Shown: positions 25,363 to 33,989 of the stretch, one piece after another
How the letters are laid out: every line of letters begins with the position of its first letter
Position numbering within the stretch: the stretch's first letter is position 1
Assembly: GCA_023717565.1 (NCBI GenBank)
Contig: JAMQPI010000510.1
Location: 1-52,281, forward strand
DNA from: Pyrinomonadaceae bacterium
GTDB taxonomy: Bacteria; Acidobacteriota; Blastocatellia; Pyrinomonadales; Pyrinomonadaceae
Length of the DNA stretch: 52,281 nucleotides
Reading direction: 5' to 3'
The notes under the pieces: generated by a model
What the model was told of the DNA's origin: nothing
What the model saw: the letters and a program-made list of their open reading frames with translations, nothing else
The model's database searches: none
Translations under genes and position numbers: made by a program

Positions 25363-26715
25363 CTATTTGTCCTCTCCGATTGCTTTCTCAAACTCAGTTT
25401 TGGCCGTCCAAAAAGCCAGTAAGGCGCTTTGATATCCGTGAGACGCTTCGGCCAGAGATGCTTGCGACTGGAGTACGTCCGACAACATCACTGCTTGATA
25501 TTTGTAACGACCCGTTGTCACTCGCAAATTTTCTCTCGCTGAACTTTCCGCAACTCTGGCTACCCGAAGTCCTTGACCACTCTGCTGGAGCTTTCTCAAC
25601 TTATCGCCAACATCGATCAGAACCTGATCTTCGGTCTCATTTAGTTCGTTCTTCGCCTGCTCGACCACTTTGTCTTTTTCGGCCAGTTGATGCTTCTTTC
25701 GACCCCAGTCGAAAAACTCCCAGCTCACCACGACGCCGACATTGGCGAAGTTTTTCGGAATCACCGGAGCGTAGTTCCGCGGAGTCAGGTAAACGAACCC
25801 AACACTTACATCGGGTATGTACTCGGATTTCTTAATGCGTCGGTCCAGTGTCGTCTGTTCTATAGCTAGTCTCGCCTGTTGCAGTTCAGGACGGCGCTCA
25901 ACAGCGAGTCTTCTCGCGGCAACCAGGTCGGTTTCAAACGGTGTAAACTCTGGGACACCCGCCACTTCGAATGAAGTGTCTACAGCTCTCCCAAGCAGAG
26001 AGTTCAGTCGTTCTTTTTGCGTCGCCAACTGATTACTCAACTCAAGCTGTTCATACTCGACTTTAGCGAGTCGGGTTTGGACGACGAGTAGGTCCGCTTT
26101 AAGCGACACCTGCTGAATTACGTAATCGCCTGTTACCTTGTCCAACTCACGATATGACTTCAGGGCTTCTTCCACGCTGCTTAAGGCGCTGCTCGTTTGC
26201 AGAATGGAGTAGTACGTCTTCTTCACCTGATCAATCGTATCGTGCTGCTGCTGCCGCAGCTTCGCCTGGGCCAACTCGCGCGAGACTCTCTGTAATTTGA
26301 TGTTAAGTCCGATTCGATATTGCTGCGTCAGCGGTTCAATAACTGAGGTGGCAAAGATTGCAGTAGGTTTACGGCGATCATTCAGTGTGAAGAAAGGTCC
26401 GAGACCGGGAAACACGTTGTTAGCGGGATTCGGGACCCGTAATTCGTTGTTCGCCAGATTGCCTGAAACGCTGGTGTACATATGCAACAACGGAAGGCGG
26501 TAGGTCTTGGCGGCCGAGATATTCTCATCAGTCCTCTCGACCTCTAGCTTTGCGATCTTCATTGCATGATTGTCGCTTAGAGCCAGGTTGATCGCTTGGT
26601 CAAGAAGAAGCGACTCGCCAGAGGCAGGCTCCGCTTGTTGAGCATGAACTACTCCCTGCGCCAAGAATACTAAGAGCAGACCGACAGCCGGGAGGTTCAC
26701 TAGTCTCACAGGCAT
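25363..26715 (-). CDS. TolC-family outer membrane efflux protein
   Basis: The 450-residue protein starts with a signal peptide (LPAVGLLLVFLAQGVVHAQQ). It contains two OEP repeats with the typical long helices (LDQAINLALSDNHAMKIAKLEVERT, LAVERRPELQQARLAIEQTTLDRRIKKSEYIPDVSVGF) and the mid-helix turn SWEFFDWGRKKHQLAEKD. It should form the trimeric outer-membrane exit duct for the pump encoded by the next two genes. It is the first gene of the TolC-HlyD-MFS-panB run, and its promoter should lie in the 440-bp gap that it shares with the divergent NDH-2 gene. Confidence 0.93.
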   Translation of the reverse strand: MPVRLVNLPAVGLLLVFLAQGVVHAQQAEPASGESLLLDQAINLALSDNHAMKIAKLEVERTDENISAAKTYRLPLLHMYTSVSGNLANNELRVPNPANNVFPGLGPFFTLNDRRKPTAIFATSVIEPLTQQYRIGLNIKLQRVSRELAQAKLRQQQHDTIDQVKKTYYSILQTSSALSSVEEALKSYRELDKVTGDYVIQQVSLKADLLVVQTRLAKVEYEQLELSNQLATQKERLNSLLGRAVDTSFEVAGVPEFTPFETDLVAARRLAVERRPELQQARLAIEQTTLDRRIKKSEYIPDVSVGFVYLTPRNYAPVIPKNFANVGVVVSWEFFDWGRKKHQLAEKDKVVEQAKNELNETEDQVLIDVGDKLRKLQQSGQGLRVARVAESSARENLRVTTGRYKYQAVMLSDVLQSQASLAEASHGYQSALLAFWTAKTEFEKAIGEDK

Positions 26716-27154
26716 AAATTCCTCAATCTCCCATAGCCGCTCACCCAGAAACTCGGAGTTGGCCGTTTAGCATTCCTATCCGATTCATCATTAATGTGCT
26801 CACCTCACCTGACCTGAGGATTGTAGTAATCGGTGTAGTTGGCTTCTTTCCAAATTTCGCCAGAACCTGCTTGATTTTGCTTCACTTGCCTCTTCCGTTT
26901 TTTCTTTAGCCGTGAGGATGCTCTTAGGTGTTGCGCGCAGCACGCAGCCTTCGCAGTGTCCGGAAACTTGCGTTTGCCGCAACGCGATCTCAGGCGCGGA
27001 GGAACGCACAGAGCAAAATCAAGTAGGTCTGAGCAGTATTCGGGAAGAACCGCTGAGGCATGTAGGAACAATATTCCTGCTCTGATACATCCGCTCCACA
27101 GCGACCTGGAGAAAAGCACGCGTCGAGCGGGAAAGATTGAGACGAGGACGACGT
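26716..27154. other. Divergent promoter region, efflux operon / NDH-2
   Basis: About 440 bp with no supportable gene; overlapping arginine-rich frames have no ribosome-binding site. Two short palindrome-like strings are seen: AGGAACAATATTCCT (27064-27078) and TGTTGCGCGCAGCA. Either could be an operator, but no repetition supports this. No confident promoter pair was found. Confidence 0.4.
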
Positions 27155-28438
27155 ATGAAGAGTGAAACGAAAAGACTAAAGGTTGTAATTATCGGCGGTG
27201 GCTTTGGCGGTTTGTCCGCCGCCAAGAAACTTTCGGGCAGTCCGGTTGATGTCACGCTTATCGATCGCAAAAATCACCATACGTTCCAGCCGCTCCTTTA
27301 TCAGGTGGCTACTTCCGTCCTGTCAGCGGGTGAGATTGCGTCGCCACTGCGCCATATTCTGCGCCGCGCGCCGAACGTCGAAGTGATCTTAGGCGAGGTC
27401 GCGGACTTCGACGCCGATGCGCGGCGTGTCCTTTTAAAAGATGGATCGGAACTTAGCTACGACTATCTGATCGTGGCTGCCGGTGCACGCCACTCTTATT
27501 TCGGCCACGACGAATGGGAGCACGACGCGCCAGGCCTGAAGACCATTGAGGACGCGCTGGAGATCCGCCGCCGCGTGCTGCTCGCGTTCGAGCGCGCCGA
27601 GCGGGAGGCGTATCTGACCGGTCAACACGGGCCACTCAACTTCGCGATCATCGGCGGCGGGCCCACTGGCATTGAGCTGTCGGGAGCGATCGCCGAGATT
27701 GCACGCCAAGTTCTCGCCAGTGATTTCAAGGCGATAGACGCAACCAAGGCGCGCGTCATGCTCTTCGAAGGCTTGCCCCGTGTGCTGAGCGTCTACCCCG
27801 AGGATATATCCCGAAAAGCGGAAGAGCAGTTGAAAGAGTTGGGCGTCGAGGTGCGCACTAACAGCATGGTCACAGCAGTCGAGTCGAATCGGATCAAGGT
27901 CGGCGATGAATGGATTCGTACGAGCGTGACCTTGTGGGCTACGGGCGTTGCTGCCTCGCCGCTCGGCAAAAAACTCGCCGCGCAGGCTCAAGATGTGCAA
28001 GTCGACAGGGCTGGCCGCGTGCCCATCGCTCCGGACCTAAGCCTCTCCGGGCGTCGCGAGATTTTTGTCATCGGAGACTTAGCTTCGCTCAAGGATGCAA
28101 ACGGAAAACCCGTTCCCGGACTTGGGGCGGCCGCGCTGCAAGAGGGCAGAACGGCAGCGTCCAATATTCTGCGTGACTTGCATGGCGAACCGCGCCTGCC
28201 GTTTAGGTATTTCGACAAAGGAAGCATGGCCACCATAGGGCGCAAACGCGCGGTGGCCCAGATCGGACGCTTGCACGTATCGGGTTATCTCGCATGGCTG
28301 ATGTGGTTGTTTGTTCACCTCATCCTGCTTGTCGGCTTCCGCAACCGGTTAATGGTGATGCGCGAGTGGGTGTGGGCCTTCTTTACGCGCGAGCGCAGCG
28401 CGCGACTCATCACGGGCGAGACGGACACGCCGACCTGA
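27155..28438 (+). CDS. ndh: Type II NADH:quinone oxidoreductase (NDH-2)
   Basis: The 427-residue FAD enzyme oxidises NADH and reduces membrane quinone without pumping protons. Two Rossmann motifs are clear: VVIIGGGFGGLSAAKKL (FAD) near the N-terminus and FAIIGGGPTGIELSGAIAE (NADH) near residue 165. ATGVAASPLG and FVIGDLASLKD are standard for the family. The C-terminus has YLAWLMWLFVHLILLVGFRNR, the membrane-anchoring helical segment. The start ATG follows GAGGA; the ORF-track TTG 18 bp upstream is less likely. It is followed, after a 128-bp gap, by cydAB, so electrons from NADH could pass through quinone to cytochrome bd. Confidence 0.94.
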   Translation: MKSETKRLKVVIIGGGFGGLSAAKKLSGSPVDVTLIDRKNHHTFQPLLYQVATSVLSAGEIASPLRHILRRAPNVEVILGEVADFDADARRVLLKDGSELSYDYLIVAAGARHSYFGHDEWEHDAPGLKTIEDALEIRRRVLLAFERAEREAYLTGQHGPLNFAIIGGGPTGIELSGAIAEIARQVLASDFKAIDATKARVMLFEGLPRVLSVYPEDISRKAEEQLKELGVEVRTNSMVTAVESNRIKVGDEWIRTSVTLWATGVAASPLGKKLAAQAQDVQVDRAGRVPIAPDLSLSGRREIFVIGDLASLKDANGKPVPGLGAAALQEGRTAASNILRDLHGEPRLPFRYFDKGSMATIGRKRAVAQIGRLHVSGYLAWLMWLFVHLILLVGFRNRLMVMREWVWAFFTRERSARLITGETDTPT

Positions 28439-28566
28439 AACGCACGTCGAATTGAAGCCCCCGACGCGATACGCGGAGATTTGCCAGTATGATGCCCGAT
28501 GCGGTTGAGCTGACTGTGAAGATTTCGAAAATCCAAAAGAAATTTGACTGATTGAGAGGGCTGTCA

Positions 28567-29934
28567 ATGGACTCAAATCTCTACGACCCTGCATTTTGGA
28601 GCCGGCTTCAGTTTGCCTTCACAATCATCTATCACTATCTGTTCCCGCAGCTCACCATGGGCCTGGCGGGCTTCCTCGTGTATTGGAAATGGCGCGCGCT
28701 GCGAACGGGTGATGAAAAATACAATCGGGCCGTCAGGTTCTGGGCGAAAATCTTCGGATTGAATTTCGCCGTTGGTGTGGTGACCGGCATTCCCATGGAG
28801 TTTCAGTTCGGAACTAACTGGTCTGAGTTTTCCAAGTATGCAGGTGGTGTAATCGGCCAGACGCTGGCAATGGAAGGTATGTTCGCGTTCTTCCTTGAAA
28901 GTGCGTTCATCGGCGCACTCATCTGGGGCGAGAAGCGGCTCGGTCCGCGTTATCACCTCCTCGCAGCGATCGGTGTTGCCCTGGGCAGTTGGCTGTCCGC
29001 TTTCCTCATATTAGTGACGAACGGTTTCATGCAGCATCCGGTGGGCTATCAGATCGAAGCCAACGGCACGCTCGGCATCGCAAGTCTAAGCGCCTACCTG
29101 TTAAATCCCTGGGCCTTGATACAGTTCGCGCACAATCAGATGGCCGCGCTCGTTACCGGAGCGTTCGTGGTTACCGCGGTGGGCGCCTTTTATGCGCTAC
29201 GCGGAATCCATTCGACCCAGGCTGGCCTTTATCTGCGCACGGGAACCTTCGTGGGCTTAGTCGCCTCTTTACTCGTAGCGTTTCCCACAGGAGATCAGCA
29301 GGCAAAGATGGTAGGCCGCCATCAGCCGGTAACGCTGGCGGCGATGGAGGGCAAGTTCACTGGTGGACCGATGGCCGGTGTTGCCGTAATCGGTCAACCG
29401 AATATCGGGGCACGTCGCTTGGAAAATCCGATTGAGGTTCCTGGCGCACTCAGTTTTCTTGCCTACGGCACTTTTCAAAGTTACGTGCGCGGGCTGGATG
29501 AATTTCCCGAGGACCAGTGGCCGGACAATATTGAACTTTTGTATTACTCGTTTCACTTGATGATCACTCTGGGCACGTTGTTCATCATGCTAATGATGGT
29601 CGCGAATTTTCAGCGGTGGCGCGGACGATTGCAATCCAGTACCTGGCTACTTTGGGTTTTGATGCTGGCATTTCCTTTTCCCTATATAGCCAACACGTTG
29701 GGTTGGATGACTGCGGAGCTTGGCCGGCAACCGTGGTTAATCTACGGCCTCTTTCACACGCGTGACGGCTTTAGCAAGGTCGTAAGTAATGGCGACACGA
29801 TTTTTACCTTGATTGGCTTCACCGGTCTGTATTTCGTGCTCGGCTTGCTGTTTCTATATTTGACTGGTCGAGAAATTGCGCATGGCCCCGATGGAGAAGT
29901 TGTTCCCGGTGCCGGCGAGGAGGTGATCGCATGA
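28567..29934 (+). CDS. cydA: Cytochrome bd ubiquinol oxidase subunit I
   Basis: The 455-residue membrane subunit carries the haems b558, b595 and d and the quinol site. The haem ligand candidates are visible: H23 in TIIYHYLFPQLTMG, a histidine in IQFAHNQMAALV, and the methionine in NTLGWMTAELGRQPW. The quinol-binding loop is of the short type: QQAKMVGRHQPVTLAAMEG is followed by only about 70 residues to ELLYYSFHLMI. The protein is about 70 residues shorter than E. coli CydA. The start ATG follows AGAGGG, and an earlier TTG is less likely. The stop overlaps the cydB start, so the two are translationally coupled. Confidence 0.97.
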   Translation: MDSNLYDPAFWSRLQFAFTIIYHYLFPQLTMGLAGFLVYWKWRALRTGDEKYNRAVRFWAKIFGLNFAVGVVTGIPMEFQFGTNWSEFSKYAGGVIGQTLAMEGMFAFFLESAFIGALIWGEKRLGPRYHLLAAIGVALGSWLSAFLILVTNGFMQHPVGYQIEANGTLGIASLSAYLLNPWALIQFAHNQMAALVTGAFVVTAVGAFYALRGIHSTQAGLYLRTGTFVGLVASLLVAFPTGDQQAKMVGRHQPVTLAAMEGKFTGGPMAGVAVIGQPNIGARRLENPIEVPGALSFLAYGTFQSYVRGLDEFPEDQWPDNIELLYYSFHLMITLGTLFIMLMMVANFQRWRGRLQSSTWLLWVLMLAFPFPYIANTLGWMTAELGRQPWLIYGLFHTRDGFSKVVSNGDTIFTLIGFTGLYFVLGLLFLYLTGREIAHGPDGEVVPGAGEEVIA

Positions 29935-30983
29935 TGATCGCGACGTGGTACGCCATTGTCAGCTTCATGCTGATCACTTATATCGCACTCGACGGCCGCA
30001 ATTTCGGCGCGGGAATGCTCCATTGGTTTGTGGCCAAAACCCCGGAGGAACGACGACAAGTCATAGCGGCGATTGGACCGCTCTGGTCATGGCATGAAGT
30101 TTGGCTTGTTGCTTTTGGCGGCACTCTGCTCGCGATATTCCCAAGGCTCCTCGCTTCGGCCTTTGCCGGCTATTACCTCGCACTCTTTCTGATCTTATGG
30201 TGTTTCATCCTGCGCGGTATTTCGATCGAGGTGGGAGGCCACATCAACGATCGACTATGGCAAGGCTTCTGGGATTTCGTTTTCGTCGTCTCGAATTTCT
30301 TGTTGGCGATTCTGTTTGGGGCCGCAGCAGGCAACGTGGCGCGCGGCGTTCCGCTCGACGCTCAGGGCAATTTCTCGATGGCCTTTTTCACTGACTTTAA
30401 AACGTGCGGCTATGTGGGGTTGCTGGACTGGTACACAGTGTCGATTGCGATTTTCGCGATGGTCATTCTCGCCGCTCATGGGGCCACGTATCTCACTCTA
30501 AAAACGGACGGCGCGGTGAATTATCGGAGTTCGAGGCTCGCAAAGTATCTTTGGATGGCTGTAGTGCCGCTCTTCCTTTTGATCTCGATTGAGACTTTTG
30601 TGGTTCGCCCTGATCTGCCCGGGCACGCGGTCTACAACCCCTTTTGGTATCTAGGACTACTCTTAGTTGCTGCCTCGATAGTCACGCTAATATCCGGACT
30701 CTCAACTGGGCGGGAAAGGCGGGCCTTCGTCGGGTCGAAGCTCATGCTCGTAGGTTTATTGGTAACTGGGGCCGCAGCTATTTTCCCGGTGATGCTTTAT
30801 TCCACCCTGGCTCCCGAAAATTCACTGACCGCTTACAACGTTGCAGCCGGCGTGAACTCTTTTCTGTTCGCGTGCATTTGGTGGCCACTCGGCTTCGCTT
30901 TGACAACCCTCTATTTTGTATTCATTTCGCGGCGCTATGCGGGAAAGGTGAGCGTAAGTCGCGATAGTCAGGGCACCTATTAA
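29931..30983 (+). CDS. cydB: Cytochrome bd ubiquinol oxidase subunit II
   Basis: The 350-residue membrane partner of CydA has about eight or nine helices. Early landmarks are ITYIALDGRNFGAGMLHW and AIGPLWSWHEVWLVAFGGTLLAIFP, the conserved N-terminal region with the catalytic glutamate and Trp-rich loops. Its ATG overlaps the cydA TGA (ATGA). No CydX-sized frame or CydDC assembly transporter follows in the next gene positions. The oxidase gives oxygen reduction with high affinity and without proton pumping, typical of low-oxygen or stress growth. Confidence 0.97.
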   Translation: MMIATWYAIVSFMLITYIALDGRNFGAGMLHWFVAKTPEERRQVIAAIGPLWSWHEVWLVAFGGTLLAIFPRLLASAFAGYYLALFLILWCFILRGISIEVGGHINDRLWQGFWDFVFVVSNFLLAILFGAAAGNVARGVPLDAQGNFSMAFFTDFKTCGYVGLLDWYTVSIAIFAMVILAAHGATYLTLKTDGAVNYRSSRLAKYLWMAVVPLFLLISIETFVVRPDLPGHAVYNPFWYLGLLLVAASIVTLISGLSTGRERRAFVGSKLMLVGLLVTGAAAIFPVMLYSTLAPENSLTAYNVAAGVNSFLFACIWWPLGFALTTLYFVFISRRYAGKVSVSRDSQGTY

Positions 30984-31114
30984 TCTCGATGTGCTTGTTC
31001 AAATGCAGAGATGTCCCTCAAGCTCCAGCTGGCAAAACAAAAGATTCGAATGGCACTTCGAAATGCAAATGTCCCATGACTGAATACGTTTATGGGTATT
31101 GAAGGAATTTTAGG

Positions 31115-31558
31115 ATGGACTCTGGATACATAACCGCCCTTGCCGCCCTCGGTGGCGCAGCACTAGGCGGTCTTACGTCGTTCGCGACCTCTTGGACCAC
31201 CCTGCGCGTTCAAATGAAGGCGCAGCAAAGTGACAGCAGTAAGTCCAAACGACAAAGACTCTATAAAGCGTTCATAGATGACGCTGCCAAGACTTACGGT
31301 GATGCGTTGCTTCATGACAAGCTCGAAACAACTGGTTTGATTGACCTGCATGCGCTCGTCAGCCAAATGCGGATCGTGTCATCTCGGTCGGTTATTGAAA
31401 GCGCAGTCAAAGTCGTCAAGCTCATCACGGAGACTTACAGCCAGCCCAACAAGAGTCCCGACGAGATAGAGTCAATGATCAGCAACGGCAGCGTCGACAT
31501 ACTGCAGAGTTTCAGCGAAGTGTGCCGCGACGAATTTGAGCAGAGTCTTCAAATTTAA
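31115..31558 (+). CDS. Membrane-anchored hypothetical protein
   Basis: The 147-residue product begins with one hydrophobic helix (YITALAALGGAALGGLTSFATSW) as an N-terminal anchor. A basic, helical soluble part follows (KAQQSDSSKSKRQRLYKAF, KTYGDALLHDKLETTGLIDL, VKVVKLITETYSQPNKSPDEI). A GAAGGA site lies ten bases before the ATG. I recognise similar short proteins annotated only as hypothetical. It stands alone between cydB and the thioredoxin-like gene. Role unknown. Confidence 0.7.
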   Translation: MDSGYITALAALGGAALGGLTSFATSWTTLRVQMKAQQSDSSKSKRQRLYKAFIDDAAKTYGDALLHDKLETTGLIDLHALVSQMRIVSSRSVIESAVKVVKLITETYSQPNKSPDEIESMISNGSVDILQSFSEVCRDEFEQSLQI

Positions 31559-31806
31559 TAGCGTCGGGTAGCGCGAAGTGTGTTCATTAGCGGCACTTCT
31601 GTTCAACGCGTGCAGGCTTGAAGATGGTGGCGTGACGGGGGAAAGACCAGCTACGCTATGTCGCGGGTGAAGATGCGAAAGCAACCTATGCATTGAGCAT
31701 CCAGATTGGAGACGAAGCATCCCGCAAGGCCATGAACCAACAATTCTTTGGGAATTAGTACGCTGATTGTTGGATTGTAGAAGAAATCTGAGCTAAGGAG
31801 TTGATA

Positions 31807-32427
31807 ATGAGTACTTCAGAGATTGTGCGACTCAAGAATGCAGTTACGGAAGCGGACCACGCCGCCGGACCCGGGAGCGCGCCAGTGACATTGGTGGAAT
31901 ACGGCAACTTCGAATGCATTCATTGCGGAACCGCCTATCCAGTGATAAAGGAAGTGCACAGACTCCTGGGCGACAATATGCGTTTTGTCTTTCGCCACTT
32001 TCCAACGGTTGGGAATCATCCGCATTCAATGCGCGCCGCCGAGGCGGCAGAAGCGGCCGGAGCGCAAAGCAGGTTCTGGGAAATGCATGATGAGTTGTTT
32101 GCCCATCAACAGGCTCTGGACGATCACGATCTCTTGCGATACGGCAAGCACATCGGCCTTAATGTTGAAAGATTCGGTCGCGACATGGCTGAGAATACAT
32201 TTCTCAAAATTGTCGAAGCCGATTATAACCAAAGTCTTTTTGACGAGCATGTGACCGGTACTCCGACCTTCTACATTAATGAAGTGCGCTACACGGGCGC
32301 GACTGATGTCGAGAGTCTGTTAAGTGCAATCAAGCAAGCCGACTGGGAAGATCGCATCCAGTTGCCGAACAGGGCTAGGGGAATGCGAGGCGCGCTTCAA
32401 CGGCTGCTACGCGGCGCAGTTAGCTGA
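31807..32427 (+). CDS. DsbA-like thioredoxin-fold protein, CIHC active site
   Basis: The 206-residue protein has a thioredoxin fold with the active-site motif CIHC in VEYGNFECIHCGTAYPVI and the cis-proline loop in VTGTPTFYINEVRY. The inserted helical domain (AAEAAEAAGAQSRFWEMHDELFAHQQ) is typical of the DsbA/Thioredoxin_4 group, which is also found fused to NhaA antiporters. No signal peptide is seen, so it acts in the cytosol, probably in disulphide reduction or isomerisation. The start ATG has AAGGAG six bases upstream; the ORF-track TTG is discarded. It is the last intact gene before the decayed stretch to the right. Confidence 0.9.
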   Translation: MSTSEIVRLKNAVTEADHAAGPGSAPVTLVEYGNFECIHCGTAYPVIKEVHRLLGDNMRFVFRHFPTVGNHPHSMRAAEAAEAAGAQSRFWEMHDELFAHQQALDDHDLLRYGKHIGLNVERFGRDMAENTFLKIVEADYNQSLFDEHVTGTPTFYINEVRYTGATDVESLLSAIKQADWEDRIQLPNRARGMRGALQRLLRGAVS

Positions 32428-32479
32428 CTCAACGTGCCTGTTTTTCCAATCTGGCATCTAAAACAGTCTTACCTTGAGT

Positions 32480-32600
32480 CAATTCCCAAGTGGCCAACAC
32501 GTGGACAAGAATAACTGCACGCGACGGGTACTTGATGGTAAAGGAATGGGAAAGAACCCGAAAACCCTCAAAATTTCTTGGTGGCTGCAACTTTAGAAAA
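32480..32600 (+). repeat. Diverged 120-bp direct repeat, copy A
   Basis: Aligned by eye with copy B near 35.4 kb in the same orientation. Shared strings include CAAGTGGCCAA, ATGGTA, GAATGGGAA, GAAAAC and, near the end, GCAACTTTAGAAAA against CCAACTTACAGAAAA. Identity is roughly two thirds by eye, with small gaps. It begins about 50 bp after the thioredoxin-like gene. It may be a remnant of an integration junction. Confidence 0.5.
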
Positions 32601-32740
32601 GGCAATTACTTACGTTTTTGCCGGTAGTTCGATTCGCAATGCGTAGACCAGCGCATCCTCTGCTTCTCTGATAGCACTATTGCTGGCGCAAGCAGGCAGG
32701 GATCGTATTAGGTATTGGTTAACTAGAGGTGGTGCAAGAC

Positions 32741-32929
32741 ATGTCAAATGTGAAACATCCGTCGGTGATTAGAGTGGGCTTTTCTTGGGCTGTTCTAATT
32801 AATGACAAGCCTGTTTTGGGAGCGGCGAAGAGGCATAGGCCGTATTACGTAGACCCACCTTTGACGAACCATCACATTCATTTAAAAGGACTTCGCCAAG
32901 TGGTGGCGCCAGCCGGCGGAATCGTTTAA
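32741..32929 (+). CDS. Doubtful small hypothetical protein
   Basis: A 62-residue frame starts at ATG (MSNVKHPSVIRVGFSWAVLIN). An AGAGG string lies about ten bases upstream. The protein is basic with RHRPYYVDPPLTNHHIHLKG, resembles no family I know and sits in degenerate surroundings. It may be a remnant or chance frame. Confidence 0.2.
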   Translation: MSNVKHPSVIRVGFSWAVLINDKPVLGAAKRHRPYYVDPPLTNHHIHLKGLRQVVAPAGGIV

Positions 32930-33560
32930 GATGCCGAGACTTACGAGTAGATTGGTGAGCTGCGTGGCTCGCGCGAACTCGTAACTCGTTGATAAGAAAG
33001 GGCTTATGTGACGCCCGCTTGGCTCAGCAATTGAGCAATCACTCGCAAGTGAAGCCTTTACAACTAGTTACAGACAGCCCGGAAAATTAGGTTGTGCTCT
33101 TTTTGGGCTGAAATAAATCAGCGCAGCAGGATTTGAAAACGCCGATACTGTCTTGCCCACGGCAGAAGTGGGCAGGGTCTTCCAAATCTTTGCGGGCGCA
33201 GTAGTTGACATACAAGGCACGACCGCTTCAAAAGAATCCTGAAGCAGCCCACAATGGACACTCTTCGCGACTTGTTTTTTAGCCCACGCAGAAATGCTCC
33301 GTTTCTTTCAACCGCTCCAGGCGCTTATAGGTTATCGCGGTTCCTTTTCCTCTTTTGTTGACCGGTTTTCGTTTTTATGAAGGCGGAAGGATGAAGGCCG
33401 TTGAAAACGACTGGACCCGACCTGGACCTCGGCGTTAACTCTCCGATTTCAGCCCTGAGTAGTACGCTAGCCGGCTTCTTGTGAGCGATGATTCACGCAT
33501 GATCCTGAATTGGCACAAGCCTAAGGACAGGCAGAAAGCGGCTATTGATGCCGCACGTTC

Positions 33561-33881
33561 CTAAAGAGCGATCAAAAGAAAGACGAAGAACCCTAACATC
33601 CAGCCACCGGTTAGAAGTAACACCAGGATGACTTTCCAAAGGGGTTGGGTGTCCCCGCCAAAGGCAATGTGTTGCCGTATCTCGCGCCCACTTAACCGTC
33701 GCCAGAGCCAGTAGGTCGTGATGGGAGAGCCGAAGACAACCAAAGTCATAAAAGCCGTGCCCTGCAGCACAAAACCCAGGTCAACAAAGATCGCCATCAA
33801 TACATATCCCACGAAATAACTCACGACGATGACAATGGGTGGCGCGAGCAAGGCAATGGGTGCTACCCACCTGCGACGCAT
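33561..33881 (-). CDS. Small membrane protein, three to four helices
   Basis: The 106-residue frame is rich in hydrophobic segments: WVAPIALLAPPIVIVVSYFVGYVLM, LGFVLQGTAFMTLVVFGSPITTYWLW and VILVLLLTGGWMLGFFVFLLIAL. The linker between the second and third segments is charged (RRLSGREIRQH). The start ATG has no clear ribosome-binding site. The helix layout suggests a real membrane protein, but I cannot name a family. It is on the same strand as, and downstream of, the broken membrane protein to its right. Confidence 0.55.
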   Translation of the reverse strand: MRRRWVAPIALLAPPIVIVVSYFVGYVLMAIFVDLGFVLQGTAFMTLVVFGSPITTYWLWRRLSGREIRQHIAFGGDTQPLWKVILVLLLTGGWMLGFFVFLLIAL

Positions 33882-33989
33882 GGATCCACAAGTTTCTCAA
33901 CATCATTACTCCAGCCGGAAGCCCCCAATCAAATAAAATAAACGCAGACGCGCCGATTGCGCGGTCTCCGTATAACTTTCTTTCTGAGT

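Larger units (their letters stand above)
32428..33560. other. Low-coding region, left part of presumed decayed island
   Basis: More than 1.1 kb with no clear gene. It contains direct-repeat copy A and one weak small frame, both listed separately. It also holds a 7-bp inverted repeat, TGCCCAC-GGCAGAA-GTGGGCA (33154-33174). Frames are broken by frequent stops. I read it as degenerated DNA and not as promoter space. Confidence 0.5.

Noticed and set aside
26800-27119. Minus-strand frames of 69 and 104 residues in the NDH-2 upstream gap
   Set aside because: They are Arg/Ser-rich, overlap each other and have no ribosome-binding site or recognisable motif.
31559-31800. Possible coding remnant (SIQIGDEASRKAMNQQFFGN)
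   Set aside because: A short open stretch looks protein-like but has no start or recognised partner; too weak to list.
33480-33562. Short frame ending DDSRMILNWHKPKDRQKAAIDAARS
   Set aside because: An in-frame stop lies a few codons upstream and nothing longer can be joined to it.
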